Assembly: GCA_903813345.2 (NCBI GenBank)
Contig: CAIIXF020000003.1
Coordinates: 21,716,931-21,776,930, forward strand
Origin: Owenia fusiformis
Taxonomy: Eukaryota > Annelida > Polychaeta > Sabellida > Oweniidae
DNA: 60,000 bases
Reading direction: 5' to 3'
Shown here: piece after piece, positions 12,360 through 25,700 of the stretch
Layout of the letters: every line of letters starts with the position of its first letter
Numbering within the stretch: position 1 is the first letter of the stretch
The notes under the pieces: generated by a model
Seen by the model: the letters and a program-made list of their open reading frames with translations, nothing else
What the model was told of the DNA's origin: nothing
Database searches by the model: none
Position numbers and translations under genes: made by a program

Positions 12360-12614
12360 TTAACCTCTCCCATGCTTGGAGTAGATAATACACGATACCC
12401 AAGGTACAAAGAATATAAATATTTTATGACTTTTGCTCTTCTTTCCGCATGTAGTTCTGACCTTTAACACCTTCAATATTAGATAATGATGGCATTCGGC
12501 ATCATAATTAACTTTCGTTTCACAAGAGATAGCAAACTGTCCATATCGCATGACGATTGTTATGTAGTCGTTAATTGCAACGTGCCAGTTGTCTGTGAAA
12601 CGCCATGTTAACAT
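12360..12614 (-). CDS. Hypothetical ORF or exon, up to 84 aa
   Basis: An ATG-started frame on minus that reads like protein in its first two-thirds (NWHVAINDYITIVMRYGQFA, then ISCETKVNYDAECHHY, then LKVLKVRTTCGKK). It has three cysteines and then becomes low-quality hydrophobic sequence. It lacks an obvious splice donor where the plausible part ends, and no family is recognised. It sits between a MITE and a minisatellite, so it may be chance or a decayed exon. Confidence 0.18.
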   Translation of the reverse strand: MLTWRFTDNWHVAINDYITIVMRYGQFAISCETKVNYDAECHHYLILKVLKVRTTCGKKSKSHKIFIFFVPWVSCIIYSKHGRG

Positions 12615-12837
12615 GCGAATGGAACGGCTGTTTCAATGTTGTTTCCTATGCTATATGACAATATATCATATGTAGGAATGATTTCATGTTGTTTTTACAT
12701 CTGTTTGTGTATGTTAATATACTATACAGGAGTTTGTCATCAAATATAGTATGAGAACATAAGTGTTAAAAACGATTATTTCAATTTGCGTTTGAACATC
12801 GACTGAGATCACGTGACTCTCATACCAAGTGATTGTC

Positions 12838-13650
12838 AAACAATGCCAATGATGCTACTTGCAATGGTATTATTGTCATAATATGTACATTCAGACAATG
12901 TCAATGATGCTTCTGGCAACGGTATTATTGTCATAATATATACAGACAATGTCAATGATGCTACTGGCACTGATATTATTGTCATAATATATACAGACAA
13001 TGTCAATGGTGCTACTGACAATGGTTTTATTGTCATAATATATACAGACAATGCCAATTGATGCTACTGACAATGGTTGTATTGTCATAATATATACAAG
13101 CAATGTCAATGATGCTACTGGCAATGGTATTATTGTTCTTATATATACAGACAATGTCAATGATGCTACTGGCAATGATATTATTGTCATAATACAGTAT
13201 ATACAGACAGTGTCAATGATGCTACTGACAATACTTTTAGTGTCATAATATATACAGACAATGTCAATGATGCTACTGGCAATGGTATTAATTTCATAAT
13301 ATATAAGACAATGTCAATGGTGCTACTGAAAATGATTTTATTGTCATATTATATACAGACAATGTCAATGATGCTACTGACAATGGTTGTATTGTCATAA
13401 TATATACAGACAATGTCAATGATGCTACTGGCAATGGTATTAATGTCATAATATATAAGACAATGTCAATGGTGCTACTGAAAATGATTTTATTGTCATA
13501 TTATATACAGACAATGTCAATGATGCTACTGACAATGGTTTTATTGTCATAATATATACAGACAATGTTAATTATGCTAGTGACAATGGTTGTATTGCCA
13601 TAATATATACAGACAATGTCAATGATGCTACTGACAATGGCTGTATTGTA
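12838..13650. repeat. 51-bp minisatellite, about 16 copies
   Basis: Head-to-tail units of 51 bp: ACAATGTCAATGATGCTACT, then GGCAATGGTATTATTGTCAT, then AATATATACAG. A few units are shorter or longer (for example near 13190 and 13300). Because 51 is 17 codons, long repetitive open frames run through the array on both strands; they are artefacts. Some units alternate GGCAATGGTA and GACAATGGTT, hinting at two sub-families. The array ends abruptly at the palindromic element at 13658, and diverged units reappear at 14279. Confidence 0.93.
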
Positions 13651-13657
13651 CAATATA

Positions 13658-13822
13658 CAATTGTTGACCTCTCCAGAGGTCAACCGGCAAAATTGTATAC
13701 CGAGACTGTAAACCGAGAAACTACTGTTGACAGAGACCGAAGGTCGAGGTCAACAGTGTTTCAAGGTTTACAGTCGAGGTATATGATTTCGACGGTTGAC
13801 CGAATGGAGAGGTCTACAATTG
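13658..13822. mobile_element. Palindromic hairpin element, about 165 bp
   Basis: Inverted arms of about 75 bp. The left reads CAATTGTTGACCTCTCC, CCGAGACTGTAAACC and CTGTTGAC. The right reads GTCAACAGTG, GGTTTACAGTCGAGGTATA, GGTTGACCGAATGGAGAGG and CTACAATTG. The arms are imperfect and meet around 13735-13750. It has no coding capacity. It lies exactly at the junction where the 51-bp array stops. Confidence 0.8.
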
Positions 13823-14278
13823 TTTTGTTAGTCAGAAGAAACTAATAATACTCATATATATACGACAGTCATCAATCATGGCCTCATTTCACAATCTTTT
13901 CTACGAACCTGCACGCCAGCAATAATTTTTAAGAAAATCTGAAGACAGTGGAAGCTAAACTCTCTGTTTTCGGCACATAACTGCGTACTCACTAGTAAAT
14001 TGATGTTAATTTTGTGTTTCTATTTGTATTGTTGCTATACTCGTCGTGTAGAAAAGTCAAAATATCACTTTCATCAACGTGTACAAAATGTCCGACTACC
14101 ATGTTTTTCTGTAAACATTGTGACGTCATATTTCCCATAATTCACAAGTGTAGTACAGTAGCATACGCGGTCAATAATATGATATCCCATGATGCACAAG
14201 TGATGTACAGGCAAAAATGTTGACCGCTAATTGACCAATCAGATGCGAGTATTTACACTGAGGTACTAACAATACAAT
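13823..14278. other. Unique block separating the two parts of the 51-bp array
   Basis: Non-repetitive sequence lying between the hairpin element and the resumed minisatellite. It may be part of the same insertion as the hairpin. A weak match (TGTATTGT at the left junction, ACAATACA near the right one) could be terminal repeats or just minisatellite sequence. Confidence 0.4.
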
Positions 14279-14385
14279 AGGGACGATGCCAATGATGCTA
14301 TTGACAATGGTTGCATTGTCATAATATATGACAATGATGACAATGATATGATGTAATTTACAATGGTTGTGATGTCATACAATGC
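14279..14385. repeat. Diverged outlier units of the 51-bp minisatellite
   Basis: Two degraded units (CCAATGATGCTATTGACAAT, GGTTGCATTGTCATAATATA, later TTTACAATGGTTGTGATGTC) match the array at 12838-13650 in the same orientation. They show that the array once extended to here or was split. Confidence 0.75.
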
Positions 14386-15734
14386 GACGGAATAACAGAG
14401 AAAGATTGCCTCACAGCGACGCAACTCAATATTTTCCAACAACGAAAATGTTAGAATGTTGTTATTTTCTGACATTATAACTGACTATAAATTCATCATA
14501 AACAGTTCAAAATATTCGATCCAATATCTCGATCAATTCTTGTGTCTTTTTGGATTTTTTGACTCGCGATTCAAACTCTGAAGTGAACAAAATGGCGGCT
14601 GTTTGAATTCGAAATTTGTAATCACATTTCCATATCGAGATGGAAGCTTGAGATTCAATCCTTCTTGGATAAAACGGAGCAGGCGACAGTTGCTGTCCCG
14701 GTTGCTGTAGAGACGTAAACTACAGAAGACGCAAATGACCTCTATTTGAGACTCTGATTCAAAATATGAAAATCATTGAATAACACAACAAGAGATCAGT
14801 AGGCCAATCTATCGTGCCATGTATGCAGTTTATCTATTTCTTTTTTCAATAATTTTGAAAGCAGCATATGGTAGTTTCCATATCTAACACTGATTGAACA
14901 AGCTTAATATAACATAATCCACCGGGGGCAAAATCCCTACAAATCACTGTGAGACTTTTACAAGTGTTTTCATGTCCGTAATGTGTCAGGTCCGACTTTT
15001 AACAGAACTTCAATCAATTCGAGTCGGCGTGTTGGATCTCTTACATCGGCTCACTGAACAGTTTTGGAAATGCGTCACAAGGATAATTGTATTAAATTGC
15101 ATCCTTAATCTGAAGTATTGGAAGTATTTAAGTGTTGCGGAGTGAAATAAGGCTTAAGTGAGGATTACTAGCTATCATGGTCCTTTTTATGTTGTATTGA
15201 TTAGTAAGCCTTGTATGACATAATATCGACATGTTGTAAACATGTATGGAGACAATATTTCTTGAGCCTTGATCGACAGATATTAACAAGTAAATGTGGT
15301 ATGTTTCTGAATAACGTGGTTTTGTCATGTATAATATGGTTACAGGTATTGACGTCACTAAATTCAGGGGACGATGCTCAAATCCTATCTCAGGTCTTTG
15401 TTAATTTGTTAAGTTAATTGTTACATATGTTTTGCAGTATTATATATACTCGTTTATAACATATTTTCTTCAAAACATTCCAAAGGTGTTGGTTACGTCA
15501 GGTCTATCATGAGACTCGAACCAATGTACTCAGATTTTGATGACGTCACTTCAAGGTGATGGGAACCAAATCAACATGGAAGATGTTCTTTGTCAATTTT
15601 GACAAAGATCTCGAGCAATTTGAACGAAGCATCAACAAAATGTTTGGAAACATGAAAACGACATTACTGTTAATTTAAGGCATATCAGTTCGTAGCTACT
15701 CTTCCCTTGTAAATAGATCAGACTTTTAACCATG
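14386..15734. other. Non-coding stretch
   Basis: No supportable gene or repeat was seen. Short open frames around 15128-15417 overlap on opposite strands and have no coding signature. Confidence 0.5.
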
Positions 15735-15928
15735 CCACTGTCTGAGTAAATATACTGTAACCTCCCTGAACATATAGCAGGGGACCATATATTATACCAG
15801 GAACCTAGGTCCTCTGGATGAATAGATTTTACAGGACTATATTTACTATATTGCTGTACAATATATAACCCCGGACTATAGTTTATCTGACCATATGTAC
15901 ATAGGCTTATATTTACGTTGAAATCGGG
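15735..15928. mobile_element. Short TIR element, copy 1 (family shared with 41162-41476)
   Basis: Termini are inverted repeats. The left is CCACTGTCTGAGTAAATATA and the right reverse-complements to CCCGATTTCAACGTAAATATA-like sequence. Both ends match those of the element at 41162-41476 in the opposite orientation. The 4-bp sequence CATG flanks it on both sides (15731-15734 and 15929-15932), consistent with a target-site duplication. The interior is TATA-rich and contains CCCCGGACTATAG, shared with copy 2. It is non-autonomous. Confidence 0.75.
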
Positions 15929-16062
15929 CATGTCGGGAGAGAAGACAAAAATTAATTTTCAATGGAACCAATAAAATACATATATCTAATATTGCGTATA
16001 ATGTATGGGCACGGCGGGACCTCCATATACTTAACATTGCGTGGGACCTTGTGGAACGTCAG

Positions 16063-16312
16063 GGGTGGATCTGAAAACTATCAAGCACATGTGAAGTCTG
16101 AAAAAATATTTGGGCCCCTTAAGTAATTGTGGGCCCAAATGAAAATTTGATCTATATTCTTGATAATTTAGACTAAAATTAAAAAATAAGGCACCACATT
16201 TCCGTGTAATACCAAAAAAGGTCCATTAATTGGGACCTTCAAAAAGTCAAAAACATTTTAGGACCAACATTTTTCTGGGCCCATCTTAGGGGAAGGGCGC
16301 GGGGGATCTTAG
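16063..16312. mobile_element. Degenerate copy of the GGATC-ended palindromic MITE
   Basis: The ends (GGGGTGGATCTG and GGGGGATCTT) and interior GGGCCC blocks (GGGCCCCTTAAG, GGGCCCAAAT, CTGGGCCCATC) resemble the better-preserved copies at 22585-22755 and 53152-53354. The copy is eroded and its boundaries are approximate. Confidence 0.5.
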
Positions 16313-19300
16313 CCATACGTATCTACTACGGTCTTTGCACCAGTATGTTGGTGTACCTGCCTTGTTGATTGACGCACGGGTAATCCGAATTTTCGATTGA
16401 TTGATAAAAACGCTAATGCATTATCACTTAGAAACACATTCCGATTAAATTGGATAATTTCACGGAACTGTGAACCTTTGTTGGTTCCACCTCGGAAAGG
16501 ACTTTACCCACAAAGGTTTTTATAATGTCAACTTGTATACTAGTTCAAGTCAAACAAGAAAAATAAAAGCTCCTATATCGTAATCCTTCATTAAAACCTT
16601 GTATAGTTTGGGTATTAAGCAAATAGCGCTTAATCGGACCCAGGAAATTACCAGTCTATGACCAATCAATTGAAGGGAAATTTCATCTGCAGATTCAATA
16701 GAAAATATTCTTAATCGATCCTATCTACTATCCACAAGAATGACTTTTTACAAATTTATTTTCTTAATTTTAATCTGCATTTGTAAAAATGTCAAAACAT
16801 CGTTATAATTTGCCTTTCGAGTGTATATTAGTTTTAATTGAATACGGTTGGTAATGGAAATCCGTGCTGTGTAATTCATGATAAAAATAGTTGCAGGGAC
16901 GGGATTAATTTAAATGGGAACTAACAAAGTATAAACTCTAGAACGTAAACTGGAAATTAATTAGGAATTGTTGTTATTGATTTGGAGCTATCAGAGCTAT
17001 ATGAATGCGTTTTGTACAAAATGCAATGACGGAATGAAAAATCTTGCACTTTTGGCAAAATGGGCGATGCAAGAAATGAGGCGGCGAGGCTACTGTCTCA
17101 TCAATTTTTTACAGAATTTTCATACGTTTTTCATTAAAAACTGTGGAAAAATAAGGCCAGTGTTAGCAATATGTACATCCCTTACTCTATGTGAATCGCC
17201 TTATTTGAGATCTTTCTACACCCCTTGGGATGGTCGGATGCTTTCCGTAACATGTTTTCATTTCATTTTTCTATTTAATATACATGTATAGTAAAGATTC
17301 ATGAAAAATTAACGTTGAGACGTATTAGACAGTAGACACCATTTGGGTATATTATTCACACAATTGACAATTAACATGACAAGAAATATTCAAATATTCA
17401 GCACTCCCCACCTCCCGCCATCCACCTACATGGACATTGACCACATATTTACAAAATGGCAAAAGGATTTGACAACTCTGTCACATTTCATTGCCACTGT
17501 ACTTATTCTCATTAACCGTAAACAAATACCATTTGTTGTTTAATCGGTTGATGTAGTTATTGGACTGTGCTGCTAATATATAGCGTTGCCTATTGTACGT
17601 TTAGATCTAGCAAATGTCGGTACACAAAGATGTGCAGTTGATTGATTGATTGGTTGGTTGATTTGTTAGGGTAGGCGAATTTGTCGCTACAGGTAGTCAC
17701 AGCAACCATGTTGTCTCCTGAAGGAGAGCTTGAGAGGCTTCTCGGCTCGATACCACCATACCATCTGCCACCAAATATCTCCGATCTCCCTCCTAAGTAT
17801 GGTCCTCGCCCCCTATTATTAAAGTAGAACTGTAATATGTTTCGAAGTTTGCCAATAGCTATCGACGTAAGGCATGCCTTCTCCATCTCTGTCCCTGAGC
17901 ACAAAGCGTGCGTAGAGATGCTATGAGTATCAAACTGAGCAAAAGCATGCATGCTTTGCGTTGGTAAATTTCCCGTTGTAGGGGCTGCTACCTGAGTTTA
18001 CTCTAAATATCACACCTGAGCAGGTATCGAGATCAACATTACTGAGTAAAAACAAACAGATCTAAAAGTATATTTTTCTTGTATCTTAAGTTGTTTGAAC
18101 AGAATTTCACGCTTCTTAAAAATGATACAAGCAAAATAAATAGAGCATCTTCAGTAGTGATGACACGAAACTTCGGAAATGAGTTTGTTTGAAGCGTCGG
18201 GTTTGATTGTGTAGTAAGGCGATACAACTACGTGTTAGAGTATGGTCTCCACATGTTCGAATTCTACATAACTCACGAAATATCCGATTGCAAATTATCC
18301 CTGCACTTATACCCCCTTTCTCATAATTTTGAAAAATTGAATTTTTATATTGAATTACACGGGATCAATTTTCTCAGCATTCAACTCGACGCAGTAGTAA
18401 AGCTATTCACGCAACATTAATTATATTGTTATTTACAGCGAAAGTTGATTAATATGTGTTGTTTACTTGTTATATTAATTACCCATAGATGATTAATTTT
18501 GTCAAAAATGATCGTCTGATCGGGCAAAGTATGCAATATGACTCTCGCCATATTTGAAAAAATGCGCGAGATGTTTTCTGGCGCCTTCGCCCTTTACGCA
18601 CGACTGAACAGCCGGATTTTACTCAACAATTTACGCATCGAAAAGTAATCCACTAATTTAAATTACTCTAGCTGAAGTGTAAATTAATATAATGAATAAC
18701 TAAATGAATTAATTGTTTGGATACATGACATTGCTTTTGTACAATCACTATTTGAAACATACAGACCGATTGATTTGTTAACAAATGGAATGTTTACACC
18801 AGGTTATCTATGATTTACATTTTTATAATTGTACCCTACTCGATCATACATCAATTGTCCATTAATCAGAAAGGATTACGAGAGATAACTACCAGATCCT
18901 ACCCGAACTCTTCATTTTCCTGTGAGGCGTTTTTGGCTTTATTTTGGCGACGTACTCATTTCAGGCGACGTTGTTGATTGGTCCGTATCCATATGTCGCA
19001 AATAATCAAACATGGTTGTCATACCACCCAAAAACATTACATTCTACAAGCCACATGGAATGAGCAATCATGTAAGAATGTAATCGCACCCCATGTGAAA
19101 CTAGTTCCTACTTACAACAACGGGGTATCATATCGTCATTTAATTTCTCTACAGTTGGGAGATTTGAAATGAAACACTGAACTGTGACTTATGCTTGATT
19201 GGTAGCGATAGACTGTGTTGACGTACTGGTATTTTCCACAAGTGGAACACTTTGATGGTTTATTCTGGAGAGTTGAGATGCAGACAACTTTAATTAGTTG

Positions 19301-22187
19301 AAACACGGAATCGCAACTGGGTGATCGTGTCAGAGAACCACACTATTGTACCCCTGGATCACCTTGAACAATTAACTCAGATTTTCCAAAATTAAATCAC
19401 GGTAATTTCTCGCATTTTCATTATTCAATCGAAAGCTGTAATCTGGCAATTTGGGAAAATTGCACAAGGGACACTATTTCAATAATGGCACAGATGAGCC
19501 AGCGCAAATTATACATCCGATTCTCGGGTCAAGTAGCAGATTGCCCGTTGTATCGAATTCATTTTTTCATGTGAATCTTTTATTGTTGATATTTATAACG
19601 TGTTTGAAAGAAGTTTATATCCCTCTGTCTGACGTTTATAGTTCTTACGCGAGTTTCACGCTTCATTTAATCGCATGTAACTCTTGTTTTCAGTATACCC
19701 TCGTTATATGCCAGACGTAATTAGATCTGAAATTATGTTGGAAGTGTTTTATTAATTATATGACACATAATTAAAAGTTGTTTAGGGTTTCAAACCTCTC
19801 CAAATAGCACCCCATGGAAGCTATTGTGACTGAGCGATTACAGGCCTTTCGTGTCTATACAACCTTGTAAAATTTGATATATTTACCGAAAAGACGTCGC
19901 ACACCGTAGGAGCTTGGGTTTGGGCTTTGTACTCACTATTTATCACCGAGTTGGTGCGTCAAAAAACCCGTCAACCACTCGACGTGCTTCATTCAAACTT
20001 TGTGTTTATTTATTTTTCAACCGGAGAGCTTTTTCTACGCAACAGGGGACCCACAAATGATAAATTACGTTTATTTTGTGTTTTATTCAATAATTTTATT
20101 TTAAGTGCCAATTTATATTTCATTTCACTCCCATCTTTGACCGTGATGGATTTGATGCGCTAAATATTTTTCGTTTATGTCGTCGAAATAAACGTTTGTT
20201 TGTTGTTTGTAAAGCATAGATGGGCATCTGTAAAACAAAATTTATATCAACACAGTGGGACATTGATAGATAGAAAATTGAAAATACTTTTTAAAATAGT
20301 CGAATGAAACTGACTTATTGCTATGACTATTAAACCCAATGCCTCGAGATAGATTGATTCATTTTATTTACCAGGCCACAAAACCAAAATCAGATATGTG
20401 TTATAACAATTTACCATCTGGGATTCACTAGTGAAAGTTTTGTAGCAAAGCTAAGCGATGCAATGAAGAATCCACAGTTTTGAAAGGAAATATATAAGAC
20501 CCCAAATCTGGAAAACACTTGTCGTTTGGCCCATATCATGTTTGTTGAGCGACCCCAATGTTTTCGTAAGTGGAAAAATGGAGTAACCCCACTAGGGCGA
20601 ACATAAGACTAACATTGCAGGCAATGATACCACAACCTCTCAATATTTATTTTAATCATCTGGAAAAGCAGAACATTTCTAATGTGTTTTTCAGAAACGG
20701 AATAGATAAATCATCCTAAACACGCTACGCTTGTAAATCTTTCTATATTGTCCACGTTATTGATAGTGTCATTAAAGGAGTTTTTCAAAAGTAAATTACG
20801 TAATAATTACACAATGAGTCTTATAACAAGGTATGATCCTATCTTAATTATTCTTTTTCATGCTTGTCTTATTTCTTTTTGACTGATACTAATGGTAATC
20901 AGCTTGGGGGAGGGGGCTACATCTTGCTTCTCTGGTTCAGCACTTGCAGGTTCCTCTGGATGAAACATAAGCCTCTCGTCCATATTCTCGATTCGAAGGG
21001 TGAGATAGATGTGCTTTGAAGTCTCATTGAATGTTGTTTAGGCAACCCTAGTAGCAAGTCTATCCGTATGTATAGTGGTAACTTTAAATATCAAATTTGC
21101 TTAAAATAAACTGAAAACGACAAACAAATGTGGGTTTGGATACAAAATAGCTTGTTATGATAATGTTAAGGCGGAACAGATTTAAAGTGATCCTATGAAA
21201 ATTGCAATGACGTTGCAAAAGCCTCGATTTTCTGAAAACCCAGGAACATCGTGTAAAATCATACACTTTTGATTGTATATATATATTAAACAACACGATT
21301 TGACGATTTCTATTCGAAGCTTATGCAACAATAAATTGAAACAAATACTGAAGAGACGGATTCGTATATATCGAGAGACATTTTCCCGTGTCTGCATTTG
21401 GGTGATTTCTAGAGCTGAAAACAACTGAGCCTTACATAGACACAATGCTCACTTACGATATCGGCAAAAGTCACCCCATATAAGGAAATACCTAAAATGG
21501 CGGCCATTTTGAATCACCAACGTTGCCCTGACAAGCCACTCATAATTTGGGTGTTCATGTAACCGGACTAAGCGTATCTATTTGAGCAGCACTTCTTATG
21601 ACAGCTCTTTAGACACAATCTCACCCATTTCTATTGTTTTTCAATCTAATGAGCTACACAGGTAAACTGTGTTATCATGCTGTTTGAAATATCTTTGATG
21701 GATATGGCTTGATATGGCCATGTAGCTGTCAAGTCTGCAAGTTTCTGATAACTTTGATGTGCGTATTTTAAGTACCCTATTGTTGAATTACTTAATCTGA
21801 ACAGGTTTTTTATACATCAACTTGAAAGCTATTCAAATTTGAATACCGATACCCGTTATTATTAATTTTTATATGAAACGACGCTATGTCATCGTTGTTA
21901 CTATTGATATGTGGAATTAAACTATATTGCATACGATATTAATTGGATGATTAATCACGTCACACTTATTGTGTGAAGTTGGCACATTACAAGGATTCTG
22001 CAGGTATTGCTAAATCCCACTAAGTCCCCAATCAAACCACCGTTCTTAGGATATCCAGCTTCAAAACATAAAACTGAATAAGGGCTGAAAATTTGAGGGG
22101 CATACGTCAAAATTATCCATTTCTATGCTTCGTTTACTTTTCTCCTTTGGGATATTTGCATTTGTTACCCAAAACCGCGTTTAGCAG
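16313..22187. other. Long non-coding stretch
   Basis: No gene can be supported over nearly 6 kb. Open frames of 60-120 codons occur on both strands (for example 16968-17291 plus and 17590-17952 minus) but lack splice or composition support. A 39-codon ATG frame at 17708-17827 (MLSPEGELERLLGSIPPYHL, then a proline-rich end) reads like protein but stands alone. It follows CTACAG and could be an isolated exon fragment. Confidence 0.45.
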
Positions 22188-22265
22188 TACTCTTTGCATT
22201 CGTTTGACTTCACTTCTTAAAAGAGAGCTTCGTGTAGTTTAACTAGACTCTGCACGCAGGGTAGT
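22188..22265. repeat. Dispersed repeat family, copy 2 (inverted relative to 5985-6060)
   Basis: TTGCATTCGTTTGACTTCAC, then AAGAGAGCTTCGTGTAGTTT, then GACTCTGCACGCAGGGTAG. It is the reverse complement of copy 1 with few mismatches. Confidence 0.65.
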
Positions 22266-22584
22266 TTATATAGCAGATTAAATGTTACGCCGTGATGTAC
22301 AATATCCATATCTGACCTCGTTCATTTAATATAAACAGTGACAACAATGGCTCAAACAAGGGTTTACTAAGAATCCATGACAGTTGTTCCTTCATGAATT
22401 GCCACTTCCCAAGAAGTCATTCCATGGATGACAGATGTAGTTCTAATAAGTCTACATCCCCTCTCAATGTCCTGAATAAACGTTTGAAACAATGTAAATC
22501 TTGTACAACGGAAACTTGGTGATTAATCTGAATATGAGTTTCATTTATTTGGAGATGCATGTCACATAAGTTCTCGGTTACAAG

Positions 22585-22755
22585 CACCGGCGGATCCCTC
22601 TTGGGTAATTTTCGGGACCAACATTTTAAAGGGCCTCAATTAGTGGGCCTTTTTGTGCATTTAAATTTTTTAGGCCAAATTAAAAAAAATTTGCTTAAAA
22701 TGTTTTTTTCTAACTTGAAATGTGGGCCCCTTGTTAGCTTCTGGATCCGCCAGTG
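22585..22755. mobile_element. Palindromic MITE with CACYGGCGGATCC ends
   Basis: Begins CACCGGCGGATCC and ends GGATCCGCCAGTG, near-perfect 13-bp terminal inverted repeats. The interior carries complementary blocks GGGCCTCAATTAGTGGGCC and TGTGGGCCCC. No target duplication is evident. It is 171 bp, non-coding, and the best-preserved of three copies in this window. Confidence 0.88.
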
Positions 22756-25700
22756 ACTATAGTATACAGGATAACATAACAAAAATTTACTGCACTTTCA
22801 AGACACCCAATTGTTCATATTTAAATGCGTTTTGAATAAAATGATGACATATTTGACATTTATTTGACCTTGAACTCTTTGACCCCAATAGAATTGCTGT
22901 GAACTTTCAAAAAATCGTCCATTTTAGCATATTAGATGGTTTTCTAAATGTTTAATATTTCAATGAAGCCAAAATATGCATTTACCAATCATAAACCATA
23001 AAGCATATGGCTCCATCATTTTTTACAAGACGAGGATTACTTACGAATTGTATTCGGGCAACGCCCATACTAATTGTGACGCTGTTTTATGAGACTATGC
23101 CTGGCTAGTTATTGTACCATTTTAAATTACCCAATCGTTAGTTCACTGGATCATTCGGCTTCAATATAGACGAAAATATGACCATTTGCCAAATGTTGAG
23201 AATAAAGAAGTTGGGCTAATCATTTACAATGCACTTAAAATTCCAAAATTCGCTTTAAAATGACAAAGAAAATGTGAAAAATTACCAAGAATATGTAAAC
23301 AAATGCCAGGTGGGGGAATACTAAAAGTATGAGAAAGTTCATCAGAAATGGAACGCATGAGAGTACTACTTGTTATAATATAGAGACAAAATCCCCAGCA
23401 TCCCCAAAACAATGCTCTCACGTCCACAGAACCACTTAATTTGCAGTTTAATTTATCTCGCTGGGAGAACAGCCGACCGCCGCTGCCTTTCAAGCACATG
23501 CAATTTATTCCAGACTAGTAATGGGAACTAGGTAAGATAATACCCCTAAATTGCACAATACTGCAAGTTGAAGTAAGTGGTAGTCTATTATTTTGCAGAA
23601 AAATGACAAATTGACGCCGTTAATCAGAGCGCTTTGATGAAATAGATTATCGATGAATATATATTTAATGAATTCAACAATCAAATAAATTAATGCCATT
23701 TTGTTTGACAGAAATCTTTTGAAGTTTTTTCAACTAAGTTTTTTGTTGTAATTCAAGCTGTTCGTCAGTGGTTCACAGGTAGAAATAGCTATAAATGTCT
23801 ACAAAAGCAAATAAATGTCCCGTAGATTTAATAATTTAAATTGTAATTTTTCATTTTTGTTTCAATAGTAAAAGTATATAAACACGGTCCCACACTGACC
23901 CGTCCATGGAGGATGTACTGCGGACGGACTCAGAAGTTTGCCGGTCTTTTCACTCGACTCGTTTCACCTATTTAACATCTCTGACATATTTCCCCTCTTT
24001 ATAAACACTTATAAAATTAATATCTCGGTCATCTTAACATGGTATTAAAACAGTCAAAGACTCACAAGCAAAATGTTAATTTTAAAAGAATGGCGATTGT
24101 CCTTGCTATCAACTGCTAAGCAGCATCTTATTTGTCCGTCATTTCGTATTCTTGGATTTCAATGCAGAAGTTAACACCTAATTAAGATCAATTATCTTGC
24201 CAGAAATATCAAACTAAAACCTCCATGGTATATTTCTCTAAATTTGACCAACTCAATGAGGAGTTAACCAAGTGACAACAACAGCCTAGGAAACCAAAGT
24301 TTTTCTTTGACGCTTTCAGTTATCATGGAGCGGCAAAATAAAATTAGTTTACGTTTTTGTAATGATACCCTTGATATATTCTAAAATCTCGTTAACGTGT
24401 TGTTATAATTTGCAAGCTCGTTTTCAGGAAGTTTAATCTATTGTGAAGTCAAACACGAGTTTTTATAATTACCTTCCCACCATGTTTCGAGAATATATGA
24501 AGTAGATACGACACCAGCTTTGTCAGTCTTTCATAAAATGGATTTTAATTGTAATTCTAAAATCCAGCAGATTTTTCAGTTGTGACTTTCAATAAGTAAA
24601 CATCAGTAGAACTAGGATTTCGAGTATTTTTGACAAAGAGAAAATTAATATTAATAACAAACGCTAATTTTAGCTGTCAATCCATCAAAACTTAATAATC
24701 TAGGCGTGCATTGAACGTATATAATTATCATTCATATAGGGGATCAGTTTTTGAGAACATACAAAAAATATTTTAATGGAAGAAAATATTCAATGAAAAA
24801 AGTTAAGCCTGAATACACTTGAATTATTCAATGTTAGACATGGACCAGTTTCTAACTGGTTCCTAGACTCAATATGTTATTTCTTTTAAATTTCAAATCA
24901 ATTCTGAAACTTATGTCAAACCAGGAAATATACAAAAAGAGCCCAAATCCCCTTTATATTTTAACAGTTCTGTCATATACAGAGCAAACAAAGAAAAATG
25001 CTCTTCACTTGGTAAAAAAGTAAAAATAATATAGAATAAAATGTTTAATATATTGCTAGATAAGTTGCATTAAGAGAGAATCGTAGAGAATATTTTTTCC
25101 TGTATAATAGGCAGTTATTTCTTGTATTATAGCGGAAAAAATATAATACGTATTTTTAATCAGCTCATGATTGATACCAGCTAGTTTATTCTAATTCACC
25201 ATTTCGGAAACTAAATTAATGAAACCCAGCAAAACTATATTCCTTAAACTTTATAATATTCTTGGTTGAGGTCGAGGTAATGTAACACCCTCATACAATG
25301 TTCAATTTTAAATTGATTTCTATAAACATATGTTTCAGGTAATTATATTGACCGTTGGTTCGGTATACAAACGGATTTATACGCTTTCTTCAAACTTCAA
25401 CATTAGATTGATCTCATTTGAATTTGACCAACTAAAAAGTGTAAACTTGATTGTTTATAGTATGGTAACTCATTTTCTTGACATGGAATTGTCTGTTAAT
25501 TTAAGTTAATTAAAACGCTGATATCCACATCCTTTCCACGTGTGTTACAATGATCATCTTGCAGTCAATATACATTTTGATTAACATTCTAAAAAATAAT
25601 AAACAGAAATTAACTTATGAATATTTGTTGGTGGGCCAGAATTAATTAAAATATAATAACAAATAAAGGTCCCCTGTTTATGATGTTCAAGTAGCGGAAG

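Noticed and set aside
12836-13190. Repetitive proteins with IVCIYYDN and SLTLSVYIMTI motifs on minus
   Set aside because: They are translations of the 51-bp minisatellite, whose length is a multiple of three; frames are open on both strands and carry no other coding sign.
17590-17952. 120-codon minus frame and a 39-codon plus frame (17708-17827) over the same DNA
   Set aside because: Both read like protein in part, but they contradict each other and neither has a supported splice context.
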